DNA from: Yersinia kristensenii
GTDB taxonomy: Bacteria > Pseudomonadota > Gammaproteobacteria > Enterobacterales > Enterobacteriaceae
Assembly: GCF_900460525.1 (NCBI RefSeq)
Contig: NZ_UHIY01000001.1
Location: forward strand, 248,001 to 312,000
DNA length: 64,000 nucleotides
Direction of reading: 5' to 3'
This document shows, piece after piece, positions 20,641-28,856 of the stretch. The notes beneath the pieces are model-generated. The model was not told the origin of the DNA. It did no database searches and saw only the letters and a program-made list of their open reading frames with translations. The first letter of the stretch is position 1, and each line of letters starts with the position of its first letter. The translations under genes and the position numbers were made by a program.

Positions 20641-21446
20641 CAGGCTATCCTCACCCAGAGTTGTTGCAGTGATCGGGCAAACTGGTCAAATATTAGTACC
20701 AACCCAACCAAAATCAGGCCTGGGAAAAATGCCAGCCACCATGCTCCGCTGCTCAGATAACGAAGTGCATCGGCCAATAAAATCCCCAATGACGGCTCAT
20801 GAGGCGACAACCCAAACCCCAAGAAACTGAGTGCCGCGCTGTGCAACACTGCATGGGGGAACATCAGCAACGTGCCAACAATCCATTGCGGTAGTAATAA
20901 CGGTAGCAGATGATGACGCCAACGGTAGAAATTACTATTACCTAAACGATGTGAAAGCATCACATAATCAGTTTCGCGAATACGCAAAATCTCGGCGCGC
21001 AAAATCAAGGCCAGTTTCGGCCAGTGAGTTAATGCCACCGCCAAAATAACGCCATGCTTTCCTCCCCCCAAAGTGAAACAAATCAGTACCAGTAACAGTA
21101 AATGCGGCAAGGCCAACATACTGTCAACCAAGCCACGAATCAGATAATCCAGTGTTTTATTGATTGAACATAAACTGGCAGTGATCATCGCCAACAAGCC
21201 ACTGGCAAAGGCAGCAATCAAGCCAATTTGCAGGCTGGTGGTCATCCCCTGAAAACAACGCAACCACAGGTCACGACCTAAGCTGTCTGTTCCGAACCAA
21301 TAGGCCAATGATGGCGGCTGGCGGCGGGCCATTAAATCCATTGGGATTTCAATAGGGTATATCGCCCAGCCATAGATAACTAAAATGGCTAATAGTGCCA
21401 ATGAAACAAAAAGCCGAAATAAAGCTCGGTTTGGGTTATAAGTCAT
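20640..21446 (-). CDS. yntC: Nickel ABC transporter permease YntC (NikC-like)
   Basis: A 268-residue inner-membrane permease with about six helices and the DppC/NikC features: the N-terminal segment with WFGTDSLGRDLWLRCFQG, and the EAA-type loop IRETDYVMLSHRLGNSNFYRWRHHLLP that contacts the ATPases. It overlaps yntB by 4 bp (ATGA). Confidence 0.87.
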   Translation of the reverse strand: MTYNPNRALFRLFVSLALLAILVIYGWAIYPIEIPMDLMARRQPPSLAYWFGTDSLGRDLWLRCFQGMTTSLQIGLIAAFASGLLAMITASLCSINKTLDYLIRGLVDSMLALPHLLLLVLICFTLGGGKHGVILAVALTHWPKLALILRAEILRIRETDYVMLSHRLGNSNFYRWRHHLLPLLLPQWIVGTLLMFPHAVLHSAALSFLGFGLSPHEPSLGILLADALRYLSSGAWWLAFFPGLILVGLVLIFDQFARSLQQLWVRIA

Positions 21447-22411
21447 AATTGCCGCGCAGCCCCCCTATTCAAGCGGTGTAATAGAGCATTGGCAATGCTG
21501 TTCCCGCAAAAGACCAAGATGGCGCAAAACATAACAATCCCCATCAATAACGGAATATCGCCGTGTAACCCGGCATCAATGGTTGCCTGCCCTAACCCTG
21601 GGTAGGCAAAGACTTTTTCTGCTAATAAAGAACCGCCCAATAATTCACCCACCGAAGCAAATTGCAGACACAGCGCCGGGGTAATGGCATGGCGTAAAAT
21701 ATGGAAATTGACCAAGGGCCAGCCTTTATCCCCTTGTGCTTGTGCATAGCGAATAAACTCGCTGTTCATCACTTCAGCGACTTTGGCGCGGGTATGTAGC
21801 GCAATATTGCCAACCCCCAATAGCCCTAAGGCTAACATCGGCAAAATAAGATGGTGCAGTTTGTCACTCCAACTGGCGGTTTCCGCATTACTCCCAGGGG
21901 TCCATGCACAGCAAATGGGGGCCCAATTCAGTTTTACTGCAAATAATGACAACAGTAATAAACCAATCCAGAAAGTGGGTAATGATGCTAATAAATAGGA
22001 CAGACTTGAAAGCACACGATCCGGCCAGCGGTTTAGGTAGCGCCCCGCGGTCAGCCCCATCAATAACCCGACAATGCCAGAGAATAACCAAGCAGAAAAT
22101 AGCAATGCGAACGAGGTAGCAAAACGCTCGCCGATGACCTGTGAAACCGGCGCGTTGTACAACATCGAATAACCAAAATCCCCTTGTAATACTTGAGTAA
22201 ACCAGTGCAGGAAACGCTGCCACAAAGGTAAATCCAGCCCCCAACGTGCAGCAATCAGTGGATACTGCTCCGGTGGAACATGCAGCAAATCACTACCAAT
22301 ATAGGCGCGGATTGGGTCAACTGGGGAGAAACTCAGTAGCGTAAAGGTGCCTACTGCCGTGACCAACAGTAGGCAAGCTAAACGCAGAGTAAATAACGAA
22401 ACCCCTTTCAT
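21443..22411 (-). CDS. yntB: Nickel ABC transporter permease YntB (NikB-like)
   Basis: A 322-residue DppB/NikB-type permease (SPVDPIRAYIGSDL; GDFGYSMLYNAPVSQVIGERF; EFIRYAQAQGDKGWPLVNFHILRHAITP). The start could be the ATG at 22411, which overlaps the yntA stop (TAATG), or the ATG at 22426 five codons earlier. Neither has a strong ribosome site. Coupling to yntA fits the first better. Confidence 0.86.
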   Translation of the reverse strand: MKGVSLFTLRLACLLLVTAVGTFTLLSFSPVDPIRAYIGSDLLHVPPEQYPLIAARWGLDLPLWQRFLHWFTQVLQGDFGYSMLYNAPVSQVIGERFATSFALLFSAWLFSGIVGLLMGLTAGRYLNRWPDRVLSSLSYLLASLPTFWIGLLLLSLFAVKLNWAPICCAWTPGSNAETASWSDKLHHLILPMLALGLLGVGNIALHTRAKVAEVMNSEFIRYAQAQGDKGWPLVNFHILRHAITPALCLQFASVGELLGGSLLAEKVFAYPGLGQATIDAGLHGDIPLLMGIVMFCAILVFCGNSIANALLHRLNRGAARQL

Positions 22412-23988
22412 TACTGACAGGTCCATTTCCAGCTATCGAGGCTATTGAGCAGCGACCACGAGCCGTGAATTTCTGGCGCTCCCTTGCCTAAATCGACACA
22501 TTTATTCGCCAGATAAGTATGCTGAATATTCAGTAACCATGCCCATGCCGCATCGCCACGAATACCGGCACCTGTCGTCCCGTCCCAATCCACTTGTTGC
22601 CAGAACGGCACGGCTTGCTGCCAAGTTGGGGCATCCAGCGCTTGTTGCAGATGTTTATCCACCACCGGATTTTGATAGTAGCCAGGATTATAATATTCCA
22701 CCCCTGCCGCTTTGCTGCTGTAATGGTGATACAGCTCCATCGGGTCGAGGCTCCCCCAACCAAACAGAGTAGGATTGGCATGCATATTTCGTTCTACGGT
22801 TTCCCAACTACCGGATTTCAAATCAACCTCAATACCGATAGGTTTGAGCATGGAACGTATCGCCTGCGCCAAGTCGCGGCGAGTGGTATCCCCACTGGTA
22901 TACCAGAGGGTTATTTTGGCCGGAACGCCATTTTTCTCTCTGATACCCGCACTGTTTAGCTTCCAGCCAGCTTGTTCCAATATCTGTTTGGCTTTTTCAA
23001 TATCACCGTCTTTGATGGCAGAATCCGGATTATTCCATGGCAACCCCTGCACACCGGTATAGGCGGGGATTGCATGACCTTCCATGATTTGGTCAGCCAA
23101 CAGTTGGCGGTTGATGGCATAGTTAATGGCACGGCGAATCGCGACATCCGCGGTGACATCATTCCCAATCGGGTAACCGTGCGCATCCTTTTTACCCGCC
23201 GGTACGGTCGGGAATACAATGCCCCGATTTTCTACACTCGGCCTGACCCATAACTTCATATTATTAACCGGGCCAACCGCCATGGATGGAGGAATACGGA
23301 CGACACCTAACTGTCCACTTTGAGCTGCGGCAAAAGCACTATCTTCATCAAGGAAGACAAAAATCAGCTTATCGAAATCATTTTTGTTGCCCGCATAGTA
23401 AGGGTTCGCTTCGACAATCATTTGTTGGCCCGGCTGGAAGCTCACTAAGCGGTAGGGGCCAGCACCAATAGGTTTTTGTGCATAGGTTTTTGCATTGTAT
23501 TTATCTGCTGAAACAATACCCAACGAACCCAAAACATTCACAAAGGTACTTTGGGGCGCTTTCAGTTGAATACGAACATTAAGAGGGTCAATTTCTTCTG
23601 CGCTGAGGAAGTTACCCATATCAACTTTGCCGCCACTGGCCGCCGCATTATTGTAAGTAAACACCACATCTTTGGCTGTCAGAGGTGAGCCGTCGGAGAA
23701 TTTAAGGTCGGGTTTAAGTGTTAGTGTCCAAGTTTTACCGTCATCACTGGTTTGATAGTCACTCAGCAAAAAGCTATTCCAACTGAGATCTTCATTTTGT
23801 TTAAGTAACGGGCTATGCAGCAACAGATAACTCCCATGGCTCCAGCCGAGCATGGGGTCAAAACCTTCGGTCGGCTCGTCACCAATAGCCAGTTGTAGTG
23901 TGTGAGTTGTGGCACTGACTGGAACAGAAAAAGCACTTAATAAAGCCGCTGTCAGCAAGGTATTTCGGAGCCATAGACGTTTAGACAT
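22411..23988 (-). CDS. yntA: Nickel ABC transporter substrate-binding protein YntA
   Basis: A 525-residue periplasmic binding protein of solute-binding family 5 (NikA/OppA type). A signal peptide ends near PVSATT (about residue 26). Family blocks are EGFDPMLGW, TWTLTLKPDLKFSDGSPLTAKDVVFT and PIGAGPYRLVSFQPGQQ. It is the first gene of the yntABCDE operon, about 4 kb upstream of urease and on the same strand. The nickel assignment rests on the Y. pseudotuberculosis Ynt system at this locus; the sequence alone would also allow a peptide transporter. Confidence 0.83.
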   Translation of the reverse strand: MSKRLWLRNTLLTAALLSAFSVPVSATTHTLQLAIGDEPTEGFDPMLGWSHGSYLLLHSPLLKQNEDLSWNSFLLSDYQTSDDGKTWTLTLKPDLKFSDGSPLTAKDVVFTYNNAAASGGKVDMGNFLSAEEIDPLNVRIQLKAPQSTFVNVLGSLGIVSADKYNAKTYAQKPIGAGPYRLVSFQPGQQMIVEANPYYAGNKNDFDKLIFVFLDEDSAFAAAQSGQLGVVRIPPSMAVGPVNNMKLWVRPSVENRGIVFPTVPAGKKDAHGYPIGNDVTADVAIRRAINYAINRQLLADQIMEGHAIPAYTGVQGLPWNNPDSAIKDGDIEKAKQILEQAGWKLNSAGIREKNGVPAKITLWYTSGDTTRRDLAQAIRSMLKPIGIEVDLKSGSWETVERNMHANPTLFGWGSLDPMELYHHYSSKAAGVEYYNPGYYQNPVVDKHLQQALDAPTWQQAVPFWQQVDWDGTTGAGIRGDAAWAWLLNIQHTYLANKCVDLGKGAPEIHGSWSLLNSLDSWKWTCQ

Positions 23989-24000
23989 GAATCATCCTTT

Positions 24001-24877
24001 GATAAATTAGCTAGCGAATATAGGGCATTGCCTGTCAGACAAAGATTCAACAAGTAATTAAGCGTAGCACTAAACATTAATATGGGTAACGAACACATTA
24101 ATTAGCATTAACGACTGATTTTCACCTAATTTATTAGTGTATTAAAGCATTTATGTGACAAATGTCAGATTTAGATGAGGAAAATCAAAAAAAACAAAGA
24201 CAGAAATAAAATGTATTATAAATAAAATTGATCTACATCTATAAAAGTCACAAAAAAATAGAGAGATCAAAAGGGTAGGAATAATCTTTCCTCTGTGGAT
24301 TAACAATAATATTTGCCTATTAGTCACTCCCAACCAAGAGACTCAACCTATTAGTTAGGTTGCTTACTAATTAAACGCATTTAATCACAGTGATGAATAA
24401 CATTTCAATCCCTTTGGGAACCCTCATTTATTCAAAATGATCAGCAAGAGCAAAAAATAATAACCCCCCCCCGGTCATACACGATTATCCGTTAATTGAA
24501 ACTTATCATAACCGGAGTGAGAAGAGAGTGATTAAGTAGACATTCCTGGGCATAGGGATGTCTTTAGTGCCTAATCTAAAAGCAATTATCTTTTATTTGC
24601 GGCGCTTGATTGAACAAAAAACAACCATGTAATTGCTCACAGGAAATTAAAACGATCGGCTGAATACAAAAGGCGGGCTCTGATTGTATGAATATTGGGA
24701 AGACGGGTAAACTCCCAAGTTAAGGAGGGCATTTGTGTGCAATTCCCTCCGCGTAATTCGCTTGGATTAATCTGTTGATAATAAATATTAACATTATGAA
24801 ACTATTTAATAGTGGCTCATATTAAGCATCTTAATATAGCGCGAATATATGGGGTTCAGGGTCAGAGATAGAAAAAC
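24001..24877. other. Gene-free gap upstream of yntA with hairpins and a C9 tract
   Basis: About 875 bp without a supportable protein gene. It must contain the yntA promoter. Visible structure: a run of nine C at 24464-24472; a hairpin AGACATTCC / GGGATGTCT at 24538-24563 followed by TTTA; and GGAGGG / CCCTCC at 24724-24750. A small RNA is possible but not shown. I found no NikR-type GTATGA-N16-TCATAC site. Confidence 0.4.
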
Positions 24878-25186
24878 TTACTGTGAAGTTTGATACGTCA
24901 TTTCGTAAAAATAATCACTAAATGGCAGCTCATAAATAGCATGAGTACTTTCCAATAGCGGAGCCAACCCCCTGGACTCGCAGCGTCTGGAGTCTTCAGT
25001 TGGATATTCGCGTTGGCAGTAACCCCGAGGACTATCAATAAAATTCATTTTTGGGGTGCGTTTGAGCACCAACACTTTCCCCTCGCTAATACCCACCTGA
25101 GGTTCAATGAAAAAGAAGCTGAATTGTGATACCAGCGCAGTGATGCTAATAGCAACCACAACCACCCACAGATAAACAGAACGCAT
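24878..25186 (-). CDS. Hypothetical membrane-anchored protein
   Basis: A 102-residue protein I do not recognise. It has one N-terminal hydrophobic segment (MRSVYLWVVVVAISITALVS), then a mostly polar region, presumably periplasmic, with two Cys about 14 residues apart (RGYCQREY and RRCESRG) that could form a disulfide. The ATG at 25186 has AGGGA six bases upstream; a TTG five codons earlier is less likely. It lies alone, on the same strand as the rhodanese gene about 110 bp upstream of it. Confidence 0.6.
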   Translation of the reverse strand: MRSVYLWVVVVAISITALVSQFSFFFIEPQVGISEGKVLVLKRTPKMNFIDSPRGYCQREYPTEDSRRCESRGLAPLLESTHAIYELPFSDYFYEMTYQTSQ

Positions 25187-25295
25187 ACAGAATCCCTGCA
25201 ATGGACTAAACCGCTACTACTCTACCAGCTACCCCATAATGAGTGCCAAGCATAATAGCGGTAATAGCAATGATACACAGGAAAGAAAGGCAAAT

Positions 25296-25733
25296 TCAGA
25301 TATGGCAACCACAGCTAATCGTATCGCCGGTTGTATCAGCCAAACCATTCAAAGACAGCCCCTCATCACGCCACCCCGTCACCCCGCCTATCATCTCTTT
25401 AACCCTATAACCACATTGGCTAAGCTTGACTGCCGCACGGTGAACCCCGTTGCAATGTGGCCCGGCGCAATAAATGACAAATAATGTTTCCACTGGGTAA
25501 TGAGAAAGCAAAGCCGCATCCATTAATCGGTGGGGAATATTGATGGCGTCTGGCACATGTGCCAACGCAAATGCGGCCTCATTGCGCACATCGACCAAAA
25601 CAAAGTCCACTGTCCCCTGTTGCTGGCTGGCGTAAACATCCGAACAATCAGTTTCAAATACCAAACGCTGAGAAAAGTGCTGCAATGCCCGTTCAGGAGA
25701 GGCGGGGGAAGTCTGGCTCACTAAACTGCTCAT
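25296..25733 (-). CDS. Rhodanese-domain protein
   Basis: A 145-residue single-domain rhodanese. The fold is recognised from VDFVLVDVRNEAAFALAHVPDAINIPHRLM and the active-site loop after FVIYC (CAGPHCNG), where the first Cys would carry the persulfide. The C terminus ends in a Cys-Gly-Cys-His segment. It is divergent from an FtrA-like regulator with a 97-bp gap, so the two probably form a regulator-target pair. The sulfur acceptor is unknown. Confidence 0.82.
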   Translation of the reverse strand: MSSLVSQTSPASPERALQHFSQRLVFETDCSDVYASQQQGTVDFVLVDVRNEAAFALAHVPDAINIPHRLMDAALLSHYPVETLFVIYCAGPHCNGVHRAAVKLSQCGYRVKEMIGGVTGWRDEGLSLNGLADTTGDTISCGCHI

Positions 25734-25830
25734 ATGATGTCTCCATTAAATATTCTGAAACATCACTTTATGAAATGACGTAAGCCAATTACAGTGGCAG
25801 AAATGACAATAAACCATTGAGATCCGCCAA

Positions 25831-26829
25831 ATGAATCATTTAGCTGCCCATGGCCCTTCCCATCGAGTGAAGCAAGCCCCCGGTCTGGTGGCCACCTTGG
25901 CTTATGACGGCCTGTGCTTGTTTGAGTTTGGTATTGCGCAGGAAATATTCGGTCTGGCTCGCCCTGAATTTGACTTCCCTTGGTATCAACATCAAGTCGT
26001 TGGTGTTGATAAATATATTTCCACGGCCAATGGCTGCTTACACATTCAAGTTGATGCAGGAATAGCGTTGTTGGAACAGGCTAAAACCATTGTCATTCCC
26101 GGCTGGCGCAGCCCCGATGCTCTCCCATCACCAGCGCTGATTGATGCATTACAGCAAGCGTTCGCACGCGGCACACGTATTATTTCTATCTGTTCCGGTG
26201 TCTTTGTACTGGCAGCGGCGGGGTTATTGCGAGGTAAAAGCGCTACGACCCATTGGCGCTATAGCGAGTATCTGGCCCAGCATTATCCCGATATTCATGT
26301 CGATGCAAATGTACTGTATGTCGATGAAGGGCAAATTATTACCTCGGCAGGTAGCAGCGCCGGTATCGACGCCTGCTTACATCTGATCACCCGTGATTTT
26401 GGCACCCAAATCGCCAATCAGGTGGCACGGCGGTTAGTGATGGCCCCACAACGCCGCGGTGGGCAACAGCAATTTATACCCACGCCGGCCGTCAAAGAAA
26501 CCCACCGCGATATAGCAAAGTTGATGGAACAAGTACGCGAAAAACTGGATAAAAATTGGTCAATTAATCAGATGGCAGCACAGTTGGCGCTCAGTGAAAG
26601 AACCTTTTTGCGGCGTTTTTATGTCGCAACCGGTCAAACCCCTAAAATTTGGTTACAACACGAAAGAATGCATAGAGCGAAGGAATTATTGGAAAGGGAT
26701 CAAATCAATATTGCTGACATAGCCGAACATTGTGGATTTCAGACTATTGAAGGTTTTAGAAATGCATTTCGCCAAATAGTGGGCATCACACCCGCAGTTT
26801 ATCGGCGGCAGTTTAAATATTCGGAATAA
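25831..26829 (+). CDS. ftrA: FtrA-like transcriptional regulator (DJ-1/PfpI domain plus AraC domain)
   Basis: A 332-residue regulator. Residues about 20-190 form a class I glutamine amidotransferase-like (DJ-1/PfpI) domain, with the nucleophile-elbow Cys in ISICSGVFVLAAAGLL. Residues about 225-325 form two AraC helix-turn-helix motifs (WSINQMAAQLALSERTFLRRF; INIADIAEHCGFQTIEGFRNAFRQ). It is divergent from the rhodanese gene. The effector is not known. Confidence 0.85.
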   Translation: MNHLAAHGPSHRVKQAPGLVATLAYDGLCLFEFGIAQEIFGLARPEFDFPWYQHQVVGVDKYISTANGCLHIQVDAGIALLEQAKTIVIPGWRSPDALPSPALIDALQQAFARGTRIISICSGVFVLAAAGLLRGKSATTHWRYSEYLAQHYPDIHVDANVLYVDEGQIITSAGSSAGIDACLHLITRDFGTQIANQVARRLVMAPQRRGGQQQFIPTPAVKETHRDIAKLMEQVREKLDKNWSINQMAAQLALSERTFLRRFYVATGQTPKIWLQHERMHRAKELLERDQINIADIAEHCGFQTIEGFRNAFRQIVGITPAVYRRQFKYSE

Positions 26830-26831
26830 TA

Positions 26832-26866
26832 AAAAAGCCACATTCAATTAAGAACATGGCTTTCTA
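26832..26866. terminator. Hairpin terminator between ftrA and cold-shock gene
   Basis: AAAGCCACATTC pairs imperfectly with GAACATGGCTTT across a 6-base loop. On the minus strand a run of six T follows, so it mainly ends the cold-shock gene and may serve ftrA too. Confidence 0.7.
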
Positions 26867-26898
26867 TTACAGCGAAACGTGTATTACAGCAGTGTAAA

Positions 26899-27111
26899 TT
26901 ACAGTGCGACTACGTTTACAGCTGAAGGGCCTTTCTGGCCTTGCTCGATGCTGAACTCTACGTTCTGGCCTTCATCAAGAGTTTTGTAATCAGTACCCTG
27001 GATTGCAGAGAAATGTACGAATACATCTTTGCTGCCGTCTGCCGGAGAAATGAAACCAAAACCTTTACCTGCATCAAACCATTTTACTAAACCAGTCATT
27101 TTAGTAGACAT
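26899..27111 (-). CDS. CspA-family cold-shock protein
   Basis: A 70-residue single OB-fold RNA chaperone. The RNP1 motif KGFGFISP and RNP2 motif VFVHF are intact, within [19 protein letters not shown] and [13 protein letters not shown]. The frame opens 10 codons earlier, but the ATG at 27111 gives the universal family start and has AAGGA upstream. It lies between CspA and CspE in character, so I give no symbol. A long upstream region on the minus strand (27112-27428) may be a structured 5' leader, with GCCA-N5-TGGC near 27140. Confidence 0.9.
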   Translation of the reverse strand: MSTKMTGLVKWFDAGKGFGFISPADGSKDVFVHFSAIQGTDYKTLDEGQNVEFSIEQGQKGPSAVNVVAL

Positions 27112-27494
27112 AGAGATATTTCCTTCATTATTTTGTGCCAATACGTGGCAATTGAGGTCTGTTTATCAAGAGTTACTTATGGGGGCACTAAAGAAGGAAA
27201 TTCGTCGGAGAAGTGATGTCTAAAAATATCGCTTTAACTAGGAACTGCTTTACTTAAATGGCTTACATAAATAGGTCTGTGCTACAAACCGATAATGCTA
27301 TTAACGCACGCTAAGATATTAATAGCAAGGCTTATTTATTTCAGGGATTAATGAAAGATTGAAAAAAATTGTGATAAAACATCACAGTTATGTTGCTGAT
27401 ACCTGCAATGCAAGACACATTCTAGCGGGTGAGGTTATGCTCAGATTTCGCTATACTGCCACTGAAAATCGGAAGCCGTCATAAAGGAAAAGCA

Positions 27495-27833
27495 ATGACA
27501 ATGCGTGAGATTGAAGTCAAGTTTCTTAATGCAATGAGTGAGTTGCAGTCAACTTTTGAGAAGCAACATCAGACATGGCAAGCCAGTTACAACGCGCTGC
27601 AACATGAGCTGGAGCAGTCAAAAGCACGGGAAACAGCATTGCAGGCTAAGAATGACATGCTAATGAGAAAGCTTAACACCGCGAATACCTTGCCCGAGCA
27701 ACATTCGCTGGTGAGGCAGATCAAAATGCTGGGTGCTCACTTGGATGCCCTGGCGAAAGATGCCGCCGCGTTTAACCACCATCTGAATAATCAGCAGAAA
27801 AATAGTGATAATTTCAGTGGTAATAATCAATAA
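27495..27833 (+). CDS. Small coiled-coil protein, MbeD/MobD-like
   Basis: A 112-residue protein with a long heptad-like helical stretch (LNAMSELQSTFEKQHQTWQASYNALQ and onward) and an Asn-rich C terminus. The pattern resembles the plasmid MbeD/MobD family, but no other mobilisation genes are near. The frame opens at 27429; the ATG at 27495 has AAGGAAA upstream and is preferred (an ATG two codons later is possible). Its function in the chromosome is unknown. Confidence 0.6.
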   Translation: MTMREIEVKFLNAMSELQSTFEKQHQTWQASYNALQHELEQSKARETALQAKNDMLMRKLNTANTLPEQHSLVRQIKMLGAHLDALAKDAAAFNHHLNNQQKNSDNFSGNNQ

Positions 27834-27923
27834 TCACTTCGTTGATTTATCGAGGACGGCGATTTAACAGCCAGATAATTTTACGTTGTCAACTTCACCT
27901 TTTAGGGCGCAAAGAAACACTAC

Positions 27924-28373
27924 ATGACGTGGATAATTATTGCTGTTTTAATCGTGGTTTTTATTGTGGGTTATCGTGTAATGACCTCCGATACCCGCAA
28001 AGCCGTGGATACACTGGCTAATTTACTGAAGATAAAACCGATTTATATTGAATCAATGCTACAAGAGATGGGGCAGCGCCAAACACAAATGTTCATTCGC
28101 TCCACCAGCAATGGTTATGCCGAAGATGTCAGAAAAGCGGCTTATTTGGTCTTTATCTACCAAACCTTTATCAAAGACCCTTCCGACGAAAATGTGATGC
28201 AGTGGCGAAATACGCTGGTTCGCTCGCATATATCCCCCATGCTAACTGCCGAACATACTGAAGCGGCTTTGTTCTATTTTGCTGAGCTGGATTTAGATGC
28301 CTTTGAATTAGCGCAATTTCGCCGCAATTATAATCTGCAATTTAACCAAGAAGCAGACGCCGTGCTGCATTGA
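27924..28373 (+). CDS. yicN: YicN-like DUF1198 protein
   Basis: A 149-residue protein with one N-terminal membrane segment (MTWIIIAVLIVVFIVGYRVMTS), then a soluble, probably cytoplasmic, helical region (VESMLQEMGQ-like; YLVFIYQTFIKDPSDENVMQWRNTL). It matches E. coli YicN in length, topology and these segments. Function is not known. Confidence 0.78.
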   Translation: MTWIIIAVLIVVFIVGYRVMTSDTRKAVDTLANLLKIKPIYIESMLQEMGQRQTQMFIRSTSNGYAEDVRKAAYLVFIYQTFIKDPSDENVMQWRNTLVRSHISPMLTAEHTEAALFYFAELDLDAFELAQFRRNYNLQFNQEADAVLH

Positions 28374-28423
28374 TGATGGCATTACGGCGCACTGAAATAG
28401 CGTGCGGCAAAGATAGGGAAAAT

Positions 28424-28759
28424 TTACGGGAACATGCTGTTCAGGTAGCGCAATAACATTTCTCTAGAGCTAAAACCGTGGGCAATACCGTAGCGATCTT
28501 CCGTTTCTCCAGCAAGATAAAGCGGAAACTCGAGATACTTATCACTGATACGAAGTGTTGCCGTGGGCGTGGCAAACAACAAACTTTTCTCTTTTTGCGC
28601 CGGGTGGATAATCAATGCTGTTCTGCCCATGCGGGCTTCCCGGTTGACATAAACGTAATGCTCCGCTTTCCGATAGCCGTAAGCTTGATCAACCGTATAA
28701 TCCCGCTCAAAGCCTGCATTTTCCAAGACTCTAGCCACTTCATCTGGCCGTAAATACAT
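28424..28759 (-). CDS. DUF2002-family small protein
   Basis: A 111-residue soluble protein with the recognisable start [18 protein letters not shown] and the conserved [19 protein letters not shown] and [10 protein letters not shown] segments. I place it in the DUF2002 family from memory of these motifs. No function can be given. It is convergent with yicN. Confidence 0.7.
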   Translation of the reverse strand: MYLRPDEVARVLENAGFERDYTVDQAYGYRKAEHYVYVNREARMGRTALIIHPAQKEKSLLFATPTATLRISDKYLEFPLYLAGETEDRYGIAHGFSSREMLLRYLNSMFP

Positions 28760-28856
28760 TTATTTCCCCTCTTTTTAACTACTATTGAGCGACCTTACCG
28801 TAATAAATAAGGGAAACCACGTCTTTATTGGCTCAAACCGACTATTTCAGAATAGT

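Noticed and set aside
24151..24333. 60-residue hydrophobic frame on the minus strand
   Set aside because: Arises from AT-rich sequence, no ribosome site, no conservation signal visible.
24460..24700. NikR operator upstream of yntA
   Set aside because: TCATAC (near 24475) and GTATGA (near 24687) both occur, but in the wrong order and over 200 bp apart.
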